From contig NZ_LZGL01000009.1 of assembly GCF_001690685.1 (NCBI RefSeq), positions 372,001-436,000 on the forward strand: a stretch of DNA of 64,000 bases, in the 5' to 3' direction. The notes under the pieces are model-generated. The model did not search any database and had not been told where the DNA came from. It saw only the letters and a program-made list of their open reading frames with translations. A program made the position numbers and the translations under genes. This document shows positions 35,001 to 43,318 of this stretch, piece after piece. Positions within the stretch are counted from its first letter, which is position 1; every line of letters begins with the position of its first letter. This DNA is from Gilliamella sp. wkB112 (GTDB lineage Bacteria; Pseudomonadota; Gammaproteobacteria; Enterobacterales; Orbaceae).

Positions 35001-37143
35001 TTGCATTATAATTTTGCTTCCAACCTTCATTATCAGACCAAGTCCAATAATAATCACGGCGTTCGCGAATAATACGTGCTTTTAAATCATTAGTTGCTAG
35101 TTTTTGCCCATCAGTATTAATGTATGCTACTTCAAAATCAGCAATAGCATTTTTGTCAACTGTTGGGCGCTTTTCATAACGATCTGTTGACCAATCATAA
35201 TAAGCTTGCTCGGAAAATAGTGCTCGTACTGCAGGCATTTTGTTTGCTGGCCAAATGGTTTGGCTGGCATAACGAGTAACCGGGCGACCACCAGAATCGA
35301 GTAAACTAGCTTGCAATACTAGATTAATTGGTGAACGGAGATCGGTCCAATTATCACTATCAACGTTAACTTGAGTAATACCATTATTATCCAGCAACTG
35401 ATCTATACCATCAAGCTGTCGATCAACACCACTATCAGTAATTGCACCAATTTTGTATTCTGGTAATTCAGAATGCGAATCAACTTTTTTCAAATAAAGG
35501 TTACCAGTTAAATCATTACCTGAAGCAGGTGCGCCATACAAATACCAACCTTTAATATTAAAATCAATAGCTTGATCTGTTACCAAAGGTTTAGTAGAAG
35601 GCGCATTTATTTCCATAGCCATACGTTCAGGTAAAAATTCTTCGACTTGAAAATAAGCATAACGATAATCATCGTCACCTAGATTAAAACGAAAACTCCA
35701 TTTGCCAGTAGCTGCATCATTTGGTATAACAAAATGCCATTGATATAACCCTTTAGAATCCGGTTGAGTTTTTACCGTGAAATTGTCTACAACTCGTCCT
35801 GCAGGTGAAATAACATCAACAATAATAGGCTGTTCCGGCAATGGTTTACCATCAGCATCACGTAATAAGGCATTATATTCGATGGTTTCTTGAGGACGAT
35901 ATAAATCGCGTGCACCAAAGGCAAATAATTGTTTTTGATAAAAAGCACTCCCTGTCAAGTTAAATTCACTCAAATCAAGAGCGTTGCGATCCAAATTTAC
36001 CAATGAATTTTGTTGCCCGTCACTAGCCGTAAGCAGTGAATAATCTTTTCCTGCCGGCAAGGTGATCTCGGCGTAACCTTGCTTATCGGTTTGAGTATTA
36101 ATATTGGTACAATTTTTATTACTGTCTTGTATATTTTTGCCGCATTGCACCGTTAAATTAATATTAGCAAGCGCTTGTCCATTATCTAACGCATGGGTAA
36201 TAACGGCTAATTTCCCTTTTCCATAAGCATGAACGGAAATTCCAATATTACTAATTGAAAATAAAGTAGCTGGATTAGAATAGTTATAACTACCTGCTTG
36301 ATTCATCACGGCAATATATACACCTGTTGGTTGAAGTTCCGAGATGGTGGATAAATTAATTAATACGGTTTCTTGAGCATTACGTTTAGGGTTGAGATCG
36401 AAACGAGACGAAAACACCAACTCAGCATAATTATTTATTTTTTTAGAATTCCAATTAGTAAAGCGATTAATCAATCCATAATCAGACATAAAATCGGATA
36501 ATTTTTCTGGTTTAATTTTGAAAAAGTTAACATCGACTTTATTTACATTAAGAGTAGTAACCGGTAAACCTGTCATAGATTTACTTGGAAGTAAAAAACC
36601 ATTACTTGCAAAGCCTACCATTGGTTTACGATCTTGAGTAGTAATGTCAACTTGATAAACTTCTTTCAAGTGACTGTTATTTATCGCGGCTAACATTTTA
36701 TCGATAGTTAAGGTTAATTTACGATTAGGTTCCAAATAGCGGTGCCTTAATTCCAAACCATTATCAGAAAGTTCCCATGAGCCATCAACATTACCTTTAT
36801 CACGATCAACTAAACGAAGTAAGTTTGAAAAGTTTAGTTTAGGATTAATAGGAACCGAAAATGTAATAACCAATGTACTAGAACCATCAAGGATAGCTTC
36901 TGAGCTGTCAATAACCGTAAGTTGTTTATTACGGTATTCCTCAATCAATTCGGGTGTTGGCGTGAAGGTGTTTTGTGGTTGGATATTGAGATTAAGCTGC
37001 TCAACATTTGTGTTACTATCTGTAAGTTCAGATGTTGGTTGTATTTCAGTCGGTGCGGATACCGAAGTTTTTTTATCTTTATTATCACAACCGATTAATG
37101 CTAACAGCATACTTAATACAGCTAACTGCTTAACCAACCTCAT
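32026..37143 (-). CDS. yfhM: Bacterial alpha-2-macroglobulin lipoprotein
   Basis: Periplasmic protease-trapping protein of 1705 residues, thought to protect the cell when the wall or outer membrane is breached. The lipoprotein signal peptide MRLVKQLAVLSMLLALIGC has lipobox LIGC. Macroglobulin-like domains fill the first two thirds; the thioester motif CLEQ is at Cys1214 in YPYGCLEQTISGLYP, so the covalent trap is intact. The helical thioester domain follows (NNGGFGLWSNESDEDHWLSVHATNFL). ATG 37143 is used, with AGGGTGA before it; the longer frame from 37236 lacks these. Its partner is PBP1C, encoded next, as in E. coli. Confidence 0.94.
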   Translation of the reverse strand: MRLVKQLAVLSMLLALIGCDNKDKKTSVSAPTEIQPTSELTDSNTNVEQLNLNIQPQNTFTPTPELIEEYRNKQLTVIDSSEAILDGSSTLVITFSVPINPKLNFSNLLRLVDRDKGNVDGSWELSDNGLELRHRYLEPNRKLTLTIDKMLAAINNSHLKEVYQVDITTQDRKPMVGFASNGFLLPSKSMTGLPVTTLNVNKVDVNFFKIKPEKLSDFMSDYGLINRFTNWNSKKINNYAELVFSSRFDLNPKRNAQETVLINLSTISELQPTGVYIAVMNQAGSYNYSNPATLFSISNIGISVHAYGKGKLAVITHALDNGQALANINLTVQCGKNIQDSNKNCTNINTQTDKQGYAEITLPAGKDYSLLTASDGQQNSLVNLDRNALDLSEFNLTGSAFYQKQLFAFGARDLYRPQETIEYNALLRDADGKPLPEQPIIVDVISPAGRVVDNFTVKTQPDSKGLYQWHFVIPNDAATGKWSFRFNLGDDDYRYAYFQVEEFLPERMAMEINAPSTKPLVTDQAIDFNIKGWYLYGAPASGNDLTGNLYLKKVDSHSELPEYKIGAITDSGVDRQLDGIDQLLDNNGITQVNVDSDNWTDLRSPINLVLQASLLDSGGRPVTRYASQTIWPANKMPAVRALFSEQAYYDWSTDRYEKRPTVDKNAIADFEVAYINTDGQKLATNDLKARIIRERRDYYWTWSDNEGWKQNYNASEFTLHEEKLSIPENGTTKVSYRPDNYGPYRLEVVDIKNNIISSMRFWSGYNWSDNTNGTNAVRPDQVKLSIDKALYTVGDTAKVHVQAPVAGSGYIALETNDGMLWKQDISVDEKGLDVEIPIQDWGRHDIYISSMIIRPSINASVQTIKRAIGLLYLPLDTSSRQLNIAIEAPPKIEPEKTIPIKVKMDKSLIQKDQKVTVLLSAVDSGVLNITNFVTPDPYSAFLGRKRYDVDLYDVYGKLIEGSGRNVNMSFGGDGLLSQSQTALGGKKPLTEVNIVAQQLKTIQLNEDGEGIIDLTLPNFNGELRLMAQAWDDKRFGKTEQKMTVAAPVVTELSIPRFLSGGDQAILALDLNNLTEKPQTLQIDVATTGLIHQSISKSNTITINSKQRQIIPVPVTADYGYGEGTLTVNIKGIVLDDGSDYQIKRSWQVGVRPAYASTTKNYAVAINGSQSWTFPASDMVNLIDNTIEGKLVISNQPPLNIAQYIKSLFAYPYGCLEQTISGLYPSLYVNQEQLTALGIKTESDDKRREKVQIGISRILSMQRNNGGFGLWSNESDEDHWLSVHATNFLLQAKERGYHVNDTALNAAMTRISQYTYDINAFNNLPSYYDDSVASDYAQFATKAYALMVLAQQNKITSAMRNEINRMSQQLDNNAALALSPLPIVQLALSAKITGFENIYNNLMTKALTTNYHNHNAWLGDYGSEIRDKALVLSLLIDNDLSVDQQASYLFNLSDLLNDKRYFSTQELNALFMAGWSLEQHKNAQEFKVKINHEEQNVTKALSRSLTFADLTKGLTITNENNAEPLYIKFTLSGYGKKAPVPTANDNILTINRNYYDLQGNAIKPDQLTVGDLLVIVLDVTARESIHDALIVDFLPAGLELENQNLMNSSVNLLAIPELANLLKDEDSNDVKYQEYRDDRYVAAVDIHDYVDTNKYRKRVAYLVRAVTAGNYMIPYPYVESMYRPERFAIGKSLDLMSIVERNASQQ

Positions 37144-37171
37144 TATTTTCACCCTATTCCTATTAAACAGA

Positions 37172-37193
37172 ATTTTGATTTTTTTATCAAAAT
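37172..37193 (-). other. Hairpin in the yfhM leader
   Basis: ATTTTGAT and ATCAAAAT form an 8-bp stem around six T residues, 29-50 bases before the yfhM start codon. It might limit ribosome access or be an operator half of the region that also holds the palindrome at 37198-37213. Confidence 0.35.
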
Positions 37194-37197
37194 AGAT

Positions 37198-37213
37198 TAT
37201 CACTATAGTGATA
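37198..37213. promoter_or_regulatory. Sixteen-bp perfect palindrome upstream of yfhM
   Basis: TATCACTATAGTGATA reads the same on both strands. It lies 55-70 bases upstream of the yfhM start codon, a usual place for a promoter-proximal operator, and GATAAT within it could be a -10 box for yfhM. The binding protein is not known. Confidence 0.5.
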
Positions 37214-37348
37214 TTTAGCGTTGATATATTATGCACTTAGGAATCAAGTTTGGCAAAAATGTTTATACAAATTTTATCTAGACTAGATTAGTAAATACTT
37301 TTTATTAACTAGCCAAAATATTTAAAGTTAGTATAAATTTTAGTGCTA

Positions 37349-37387
37349 AATTAAAGCCCATTTATCAATGCTAAATGAACTTTAATT
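37349..37387 (-). terminator. Stem-loop downstream of yhhQ
   Basis: AATTAAAG at 37349-37356 pairs with CTTTAATT at 37380-37387, and inside CATTTA pairs with TAAATG, giving 14 bp with one 2x2 internal loop. It starts 15 bases after the yhhQ stop. The T run is weak, so termination is possible but not certain. Confidence 0.45.
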
Positions 37388-37401
37388 GCTTTTTGATGGA
37401 T

Positions 37402-38106
37402 TTATTCGGTCACCGATTGGCTTTGGTTAGTGTATTGTGGTAGTGCTACTAATTTTTTTAGTAATAAATTTAAAATCACACCGTACAATGGTAAAAAGAA
37501 TAATCCACAAATTAAAATTTTAAAACTATAGTCTATAAGTGCTATTTCAGGCCAATTAGTTGCCATAAACTCGTCACTACTGTTATAAAAAGCGATAGCA
37601 AAAAAGACGATAGTATCAATACCATTTCCAAAAACTGCTGATGCTGATGGCGCCACCCACCATTTTTTATTTTGTCTTAAATAGTTAAATACCGTAATAT
37701 CCATTAATTGCCCAACTAAATAAGCGGAAAAACTGGCTAAGGCAATACGAAAGACAAAGTTATTAAATTCGGTCAGTGCAGCAAAGCCAAGCCAATGGGT
37801 TTCAAAAAACAACACTGAAATCACATAGGAAAATAGTAACGCTGGCATCATTACCACAAATATGATCTTTCTGGCCAAACTGGCACCAAACACCCGAATG
37901 GTTAAATCAGTGGTTAAAAAGATAAATGGGAAAGTAAAAGCCCCCCAAGTGGTGTGAAAACCAAAAATATCAAAAGGGATTTGCACTAAATAATTGCTAG
38001 AAGCTATCACTAAAATATGGAAAAAAGCTAACCAATAAAGTGCTTTGTGCCGTTGTTCACGGGTAAACTTATGTGGGATTAACCCAGCATGATCATTAAC
38101 GTACAT
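37402..38106 (-). CDS. yhhQ: Queuosine precursor transporter YhhQ
   Basis: Inner-membrane importer of preQ0/preQ1, 234 residues with six or seven helices. NYLVQIPFDIFGFHTTWGAF, FIFLTTDLTIRVFGA and KWWVAPSASAVFGNGIDT are the family signature segments. It closes the operon queF-queC-yhhQ under the preQ1 riboswitch, so uptake and synthesis of the queuosine precursor are controlled together. The last 12 residues are variable. Confidence 0.92.
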   Translation of the reverse strand: MYVNDHAGLIPHKFTREQRHKALYWLAFFHILVIASSNYLVQIPFDIFGFHTTWGAFTFPFIFLTTDLTIRVFGASLARKIIFVVMMPALLFSYVISVLFFETHWLGFAALTEFNNFVFRIALASFSAYLVGQLMDITVFNYLRQNKKWWVAPSASAVFGNGIDTIVFFAIAFYNSSDEFMATNWPEIALIDYSFKILICGLFFLPLYGVILNLLLKKLVALPQYTNQSQSVTE

Positions 38107-38161
38107 ATAATTTCCTTTTTTAATGGGGTGAGAGAACCCAGTTTGAAAAAATTAACAGAAT

Positions 38162-38818
38162 TTATTTAATGGAATGCAAATATTCTTGCAAACCTTTATC
38201 ACGCAATAGACAACTTGGACATGTACCACAACCACCTTCTACGCCGTAATAACAGGTATGAGTATGCGTTCGCACATAATCAAGGTAACCTAAATCATCA
38301 GTTAATGCCCAAGTTTGCGCTTTGGTCAGATACATCAAGGGAGTGATGATATTAAAAGTATAATCCATAGCCAGATTCATAGTGACATTCATCGATTTGA
38401 CAAACACATCCCGACAATCCGGATAACCACTAAAATCGGTTTCACAAACGCCAATAATAATGTCACTAATACCTTGCTGTTTGGCATAACACCCCGCTAA
38501 AAGTAAAAATAGCATGTTACGACCATCAACAAAGGTATTGGGATAGTTTCCATCTTGGGATTCCTGAATTGATTGCGAACTGTCAATCAGGGCATTATTG
38601 GTGGTTTGTTTAATGACGGATGTATCAATTATAGTTTGCTTAACACCTAGATCAGCCGCAATCCATTTGGCCTTTTCAAGCTCAATCACATGCCGTTGAC
38701 CATAATGAAAACTAATAGTTTCAACATTTTGCTGACCATAATCAGCTATCGCTTGCAGCAAACAAGTGGTTGAGTCTTGCCCACCTGAAAAGATCACCAG
38801 TGCTTTACGCTGTTGCAT
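38162..38818 (-). CDS. queC: 7-cyano-7-deazaguanine synthase
   Basis: ATP-dependent enzyme converting 7-carboxy-7-deazaguanine to preQ0. The PP-loop SGGQDSTT lies at residues 11-18; [11 protein letters not shown] and [20 protein letters not shown] are conserved; the zinc site is [15 protein letters not shown] near the C-terminus. 218 residues. Several segments ([27 protein letters not shown]) recall the Bacillus protein more than the E. coli one as I remember them. It lies 27 bases downstream of queF. Confidence 0.95.
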   Translation of the reverse strand: MQQRKALVIFSGGQDSTTCLLQAIADYGQQNVETISFHYGQRHVIELEKAKWIAADLGVKQTIIDTSVIKQTTNNALIDSSQSIQESQDGNYPNTFVDGRNMLFLLLAGCYAKQQGISDIIIGVCETDFSGYPDCRDVFVKSMNVTMNLAMDYTFNIITPLMYLTKAQTWALTDDLGYLDYVRTHTHTCYYGVEGGCGTCPSCLLRDKGLQEYLHSIK

Positions 38819-38845
38819 TTTACCGTTCCAGTTAAAATTAATAGA

Positions 38846-39319
38846 TTAACGATTATCCACTTTTTCTGGATAAAGATCGTGATTGGCTAAACGATTAACC
38901 GCAATTTGCTGCCAGCAAGTGCCAGCTTGACCATAATTAGCATAAGGATCGATAGAGATACCACCGCGCGGCGTAAATTTACCCCAGACTTCAATGTATT
39001 TCGGATCCATTAATTTAATCAGATCTTTCATAATAATATTAATGCAATCTTCGTGATAATCACCATGATTACGGAAACTAAAAAGGTAAAGTTTTAGCGA
39101 CTTGCTTTCTACCATTTTGATATTTGGCACATAGGATATATAAATAGTGGCAAAGTCCGGTTGCCCGGTGATAGGACAAAGGCTAGTAAATTCAGGACAA
39201 TTGAATTTAACAAAATAGTCGTTGTCAGGATGTTTATTATTAAATGTTTCGAGTATTTCGGGTGCATACGTCGACGGATAGCGAACAGACTGATCGCCTA
39301 ATAAAGTGATGTTACTCAT
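38846..39319 (-). CDS. queF: NADPH-dependent preQ0 reductase, short type
   Basis: Reduces preQ0 to preQ1, the four-electron nitrile reduction of queuosine synthesis. 157 residues: the active-site Cys is in [15 protein letters not shown], the conserved Asp in the following stretch, and [22 protein letters not shown] binds substrate and NADPH. E. coli QueF is the long two-domain form of 282 residues; this one is the short form, and long stretches look almost like Bacillus subtilis QueF as I remember it, ending [16 protein letters not shown] before the ATG is part of the preQ1 riboswitch. First gene of queF-queC-yhhQ. Confidence 0.95.
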   Translation of the reverse strand: MSNITLLGDQSVRYPSTYAPEILETFNNKHPDNDYFVKFNCPEFTSLCPITGQPDFATIYISYVPNIKMVESKSLKLYLFSFRNHGDYHEDCINIIMKDLIKLMDPKYIEVWGKFTPRGGISIDPYANYGQAGTCWQQIAVNRLANHDLYPEKVDNR

Positions 39320-39326
39320 TATTAAT

Positions 39327-39367
39327 TCCTTAGTTTTTTAACGTGGGAGGTTCACGAACCACGTAAC
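39327..39367 (-). promoter_or_regulatory. preQ1-I riboswitch controlling queF-queC-yhhQ
   Basis: On the minus strand ACGTGG (39366 region) pairs with CCACGT around a 12-base loop of the form TTCGTGAACCTC, followed by TAAAAAACTAAGGA. This matches the class I preQ1 aptamer: a GC-rich first stem, the ACCTCC-like loop end, and an A-rich tail that folds back into the loop. The tail ends in AAGGA, the queF ribosome binding site, 8 bases from its ATG, so bound preQ1 would hide the site and block translation. The downstream genes make and import the same compound. Confidence 0.88.
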
Positions 39368-39489
39368 AAGGCGCACACCATACTCTTTTTGGATAAAAAA
39401 GTCTAGTGTGACTAAGATTGTTCTATTGCATAGCTAACTTTAGTCCTGAATAACCAGAACAGTAATGGTAACTATTAATGGCACAGTTT

Positions 39490-39526
39490 GTAAAGATGTT
39501 TCCAATCTACTATACATTTGAGTATA
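39490..39526 (-). repeat. Dispersed 37-bp intergenic repeat, copy C
   Basis: Matches copy A at 28 of 37 positions, including AAGATGTTTC, CTATA and AGTATA. It begins only 6 bases after the stop codon of the DUF1090 gene and lies upstream of the queF leader. Confidence 0.55.
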
Positions 39527-39532
39527 AATTTT

Positions 39533-39967
39533 TTATTGAACGGTAATGAGTCGGTAAAATTTGGCCAATTTAGCGTTAGCTGTAGCTAACTCTGATTCGG
39601 CATCCTTTAGTTTTGCTTGTTTATCGGCAATTTTTTGTTGATTGCCTTTGGCTTGAGCTTCGGCAAGTTCTTGCTGCCTTTCTGCCACTTTAGCAGTTTT
39701 TTCACTAACTTCTTTTTTATACTCATCCTCTAGCTTAGCGATGGTACAATGAGTATTAACTTCATTCAAGGCTGTCTCTAACCCTTGTAGGCGGTAAATA
39801 TTGTTATTTTTTTTAGCCAAATTGATCTGTGCTTCAATAGCTTGTTTTTTACCACCACAGGTTAACTGTTCATCTTCATCTTGATTTGCCGCATAGCTAG
39901 CCAATGAAAATAGACTCACTAATACTAAAATTGATAATTTACTGATTAATTTAGATGTAGTTTTCAT
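39533..39967 (-). CDS. Secreted DUF1090 coiled-coil protein
   Basis: 144 residues with a signal peptide cleaved after SYA (about residue 26). The mature part holds CGGKKQAIEAQINLAKKNNN and a second Cys in NTHCT, likely forming a disulfide, then a long charged helix (residues about 75-135) rich in Ala, Glu, Lys and Gln that should form a coiled coil. This matches the DUF1090 family represented by E. coli YqjC. The function is unknown. Its position beside coaA is not informative. Confidence 0.8.
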   Translation of the reverse strand: MKTTSKLISKLSILVLVSLFSLASYAANQDEDEQLTCGGKKQAIEAQINLAKKNNNIYRLQGLETALNEVNTHCTIAKLEDEYKKEVSEKTAKVAERQQELAEAQAKGNQQKIADKQAKLKDAESELATANAKLAKFYRLITVQ

Positions 39968-39989
39968 AGCAATTCCTGTTAAGTTAAAT

Positions 39990-40925
39990 TTATTTTCTTA
40001 ATTGAATACTATCTACTTTGTGATCTTCACCTTTGGTTAAAATTAAGCTTGCTCTTTCCCGGGTTGGCAAAATATTTTCGATCAAATTCAATTCATTAAT
40101 TTCTTGCCACACGCGATTAGCAATCTTGATTACTTCTGCTTCTGGTAACTGTGAATAGTGATTAAAATAAGAGTTTGGATCATTAAAAGCCCCGGCTCTA
40201 AATTTTAGAAAACGATTAACATACCAGCTATGCAATAATGGTAAATCAGCATCAACATAAATCGAAAAATCCACATAATCAGACACAAATACGCGATTAC
40301 TTGCTTGCGGATAATTTAATGTTCCTTGTAATACATTTAAGCCTTCGAGAATCAAAATATCCGGGCAATCAACAGTAATTTCCTCATCGTCAACAATATC
40401 ATAAACTAAATGAGAATAAACTGGCGCTTTTACTTCCGCTTGCCCCGATTTAACATCGGCAACAAAGTTAATTAATTTTTTTATGTCATAAGATTGCGGA
40501 AAACCTTTTTTGTTCATAATGCCACGTTCTTCAAGGCATTTATTTGGATACAAAAAACCGTCGGTAGTTACTAACGCTACTTTACGGTGTTCCGGCCAGC
40601 GCGTTAATAATGCTTGTAGTACGCGGGCAGTAGTACTTTTACCCACGGCAACACTACCGGCAATCCCTATCACATAAGGTATTTTTTGGCTTTTACCTAG
40701 AAATTTAGATAATACTACCTGTCTGGTTAAGCTATTACTAATATAATAATTAAGCAATCGCGACAAAGGTAAATAAATCTGACTAACCTCATCCATGGAA
40801 AGATCTTCGTTAATTCCTTGTAATGAACTTAACTCTTCTGGGGTTAAAGTCATTGGTACCGCATTACGCAAACTCGCCCATTCTTGACGGTTAAATTGCA
40901 TATACGGGCTCAAATGATTTTTCAT
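39990..40925 (-). CDS. coaA: Pantothenate kinase, type I
   Basis: First and rate-setting enzyme of coenzyme A synthesis, inhibited by CoA. 311 residues; P-loop GSVAVGKST near residue 90, and [16 protein letters not shown], and the LEGLNVLQ segment are family landmarks. The start [20 protein letters not shown] matches the usual N-terminus. It has a leftward orientation with the DUF1090 gene 22 bases downstream, possibly on the same transcript. Confidence 0.97.
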   Translation of the reverse strand: MKNHLSPYMQFNRQEWASLRNAVPMTLTPEELSSLQGINEDLSMDEVSQIYLPLSRLLNYYISNSLTRQVVLSKFLGKSQKIPYVIGIAGSVAVGKSTTARVLQALLTRWPEHRKVALVTTDGFLYPNKCLEERGIMNKKGFPQSYDIKKLINFVADVKSGQAEVKAPVYSHLVYDIVDDEEITVDCPDILILEGLNVLQGTLNYPQASNRVFVSDYVDFSIYVDADLPLLHSWYVNRFLKFRAGAFNDPNSYFNHYSQLPEAEVIKIANRVWQEINELNLIENILPTRERASLILTKGEDHKVDSIQLRK

Positions 40926-41096
40926 AATATATTTTCTTGAATTACTAATTGTTTGAATTTATATGGCTCAGATTATACATAAATTTGTTTTTTTACAATC
41001 ATAAATTAGCGACAAGTGTTAATCATAGCTATCTTAATAACTTACTGCTAAAATACCCACCATTAATTTGCCATACAAATATTGAAATAAGTTTAT

Positions 41097-41591
41097 ATGT
41101 TAAAAACTAAAGCTAAAGCTAAACCCAAAACCAAGAAAAGTCGTCAAGAGATCAACGAAGAATCCCGAGAGCTTAAAAAAAAGCGTAAACATAAAGGATT
41201 GCCCAGTGGTTCACGTTTTAACAATGCTGATGGTAGCCAAAATAAAAAAACGACCAAAGCTGGAAGAGATCCCCGCTTAGGCAGTAAAAAGCCGATTTCA
41301 TTAGTAACAAATGACGTCATTAATATTACTAAAGTAGCAACAGTAACAAAGGTGAGCAAACCCGCTTTATCGCCAGAACAAGAACTTGAACAACTAGAAA
41401 ACGATCCTCAATTAGAGCAATTACTCGATTTTGTTGAACAAAATAGTAAGCTAACTAAAGATCAACAAGCCTATCTAGATAGTAAACTAAAGCGTATTGA
41501 TGAGCTAATGCAAGAGCTAGGTTATACTGATGCTGATTTTGATGAAGATGAAAAAGCGGAAGATATAGTTAGATTACTAAAACGTAACTAA
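41097..41591 (+). CDS. yihI: Der GTPase-activating protein YihI
   Basis: Small basic-acidic protein that stimulates the GTPase of Der, an essential ribosome assembly factor. Residues 1-70 are very basic (KAKAKPKTKKSRQEINEESR, KKKRKHKGLPSGSRFN); the C-terminal half is acidic and helical (ELEQLENDPQLEQLLDFVEQ). 164 residues, as in relatives. It precedes hemN, the same order as in E. coli. Confidence 0.9.
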   Translation: MLKTKAKAKPKTKKSRQEINEESRELKKKRKHKGLPSGSRFNNADGSQNKKTTKAGRDPRLGSKKPISLVTNDVINITKVATVTKVSKPALSPEQELEQLENDPQLEQLLDFVEQNSKLTKDQQAYLDSKLKRIDELMQELGYTDADFDEDEKAEDIVRLLKRN

Positions 41592-41640
41592 TTATAGTTT
41601 ATCCGCACAAGTTATAGTACATAAAAAGAGAACATAGCCA

Positions 41641-41811
41641 ATGCCAATATTTATCATGCTTGGTTTATACTGTGGGTTATTTGTTTGCACTTTGTTAATT
41701 TTAAAAAAAACAAACCGTATTAAAATGAAAACCCAAATAAGATTACCAGCAAAAAACGTTTCAAAAAGTTATGGGAAAAGCGATGTCAAACAAAGGGTTG
41801 AATATAAATAA
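41641..41811 (+). CDS. Small membrane-anchored peptide, hypothetical
   Basis: Possible 56-codon gene between yihI and hemN: MPIFIMLGLYCGLFVCTLLI is one transmembrane segment, followed by a basic tail (KKTNRIKMK, KSYGKSDVK). The end overlaps hemN's N-terminal codons in another frame. AGAG about 10 bases upstream is a weak ribosome binding site. In Vibrio and Pasteurellaceae a single-helix DUF2489 protein sits at this position, so this could be a shortened relative. No homology can be shown by eye. Confidence 0.35.
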   Translation: MPIFIMLGLYCGLFVCTLLILKKTNRIKMKTQIRLPAKNVSKSYGKSDVKQRVEYK

Positions 41812-43186
41812 TAGTCAAACAAAAGCGATATTTTGGGATCAAGCATTAATCGAAAAATATAATTATTCGGGTCCTAGATATACCTCTTACCCAACGGCAC
41901 TGGAATTTAACGAAGAGTTTCATGAACAGGACTTTTTATCTGCTGCGCAACGCTATCCTGAACGCCCATTAGCTCTTTATATCCATATTCCTTTTTGTCA
42001 TAAACTTTGTTATTTTTGTGGTTGTAACAAATTGGTTACTCGTCAGACCCATAAAGTAACCAAATATCTCGATATTCTTGATATTGAAATTGCACAGCGA
42101 GCTAAATTATTTACTAATCGTACAATAACCCAAATGCACTGGGGTGGTGGTACACCTACATTTTTAACTAATGACGAAATTAGTCGCCTTATCACCTCAC
42201 TTAAGCAACATTTTAATTTTGCTGATAATGCCGAGTTATCCATAGAAATAGATCCTCGGGAAATCACCCCCCAAACAATTGATCATTTAGCCAATGTTGG
42301 TTTTAACCGCTTAAGTATGGGGATTCAAGACTTTAATCATGAGATTCAAAATTTAATTAATCGAGAACAAGATGAAAATCTTGTGCGTTCTCTAATCGAA
42401 CAGGCGCGCAAAAATAATTTTCAATCAATCAGTCTTGATTTAATTTATGGTTTACCTAAACAAACGGTGACAAGTTTTACCGAAACCCTAAATAAGGTGA
42501 TTGATATTTCACCCGATCGTTTAAGTGTATTCAATTATGCTCATTTACCGAATCGTTTTGCTGCGCAACGTAAAATCAAAGATAATGACTTACCCAATGC
42601 CAATCAAAAGTTACAGATTTTACAAACTAGCATTGAGAAACTAACTCAATCCGGTTATCAATTTATTGGTATGGATCATTTTGCTAAACCTACCGATGAA
42701 TTAGCCATTGCACAACAACAAAACAAATTACATCGTAACTTTCAAGGCTATACCACGCATGGCGATGCTAATTTACTCGGACTTGGAGTGTCAGCAATTA
42801 GTATGCTAGGTGATAGTTATGCCCAAAACCAAAAAGATTTAAACAGCTATCAAACTCAAGTAGAACGAATCGGTAATGGTCTATGGAAAGGATTTAATTT
42901 AAATCGGGATGACATAATTCGTCGTAGTGTAATTAAACAACTTATCTGCCATTTTTATTTAGATAAAAAACAGATTGAGCAACAATATAATATTCAATTC
43001 GATGATTATTTTGATGAAGATCTAAAACTATTGGCTCCTCTGCAACAAGATGGTTTAGTCATGCTTACTCCCAATGGTATTGAAGTACCACCAAAAGGGC
43101 ATTTATTGATTCGTAATATTTGTATGTGTTTTGATATCTATATGCGCAGAATAGCCCGCCAACAACAATTTTCTCGAGTGATTTAA
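41783..43186 (+). CDS. hemN: Oxygen-independent coproporphyrinogen III oxidase
   Basis: Radical-SAM enzyme of anaerobic haem synthesis that decarboxylates coproporphyrinogen III. The iron-sulfur site is HIPFCHKLCYFCGCNK (CxxxCxxCxC). GGGTPTFL, SIEIDPRE and FNYAHLPNRFAAQRKI follow, and the C-terminal domain ends GHLLIRNICMCFDIYMRRIA, as in E. coli. Start chosen at ATG 41783; an ATG 12 bases upstream is also possible and no strong ribosome binding site distinguishes them. Presence of this enzyme suits growth in low oxygen such as a gut. Confidence 0.96.
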   Translation: MSNKGLNINNSQTKAIFWDQALIEKYNYSGPRYTSYPTALEFNEEFHEQDFLSAAQRYPERPLALYIHIPFCHKLCYFCGCNKLVTRQTHKVTKYLDILDIEIAQRAKLFTNRTITQMHWGGGTPTFLTNDEISRLITSLKQHFNFADNAELSIEIDPREITPQTIDHLANVGFNRLSMGIQDFNHEIQNLINREQDENLVRSLIEQARKNNFQSISLDLIYGLPKQTVTSFTETLNKVIDISPDRLSVFNYAHLPNRFAAQRKIKDNDLPNANQKLQILQTSIEKLTQSGYQFIGMDHFAKPTDELAIAQQQNKLHRNFQGYTTHGDANLLGLGVSAISMLGDSYAQNQKDLNSYQTQVERIGNGLWKGFNLNRDDIIRRSVIKQLICHFYLDKKQIEQQYNIQFDDYFDEDLKLLAPLQQDGLVMLTPNGIEVPPKGHLLIRNICMCFDIYMRRIARQQQFSRVI

Positions 43187-43249
43187 TACAGTAACCTTTT
43201 GGTTAACATACCAGATTAAGAAATGTTGTTCGTTGACTAGTGATAGGTT

Positions 43250-43278
43250 TTAAGTTACGGCAAGCATCCGTAACTTAA
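43250..43278. terminator. Inverted repeat between hemN and rsmC
   Basis: Eleven bases from TTAAGTTACGG pair with CCGTAACTTAA around CAAGCAT. It lies between two converging genes and could end both transcripts, although neither side has a long T run. Confidence 0.5.
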
Positions 43279-43318
43279 TTCAAAAACAGTAGCTATTGTT
43301 ATATTGCAATATCTGAGT

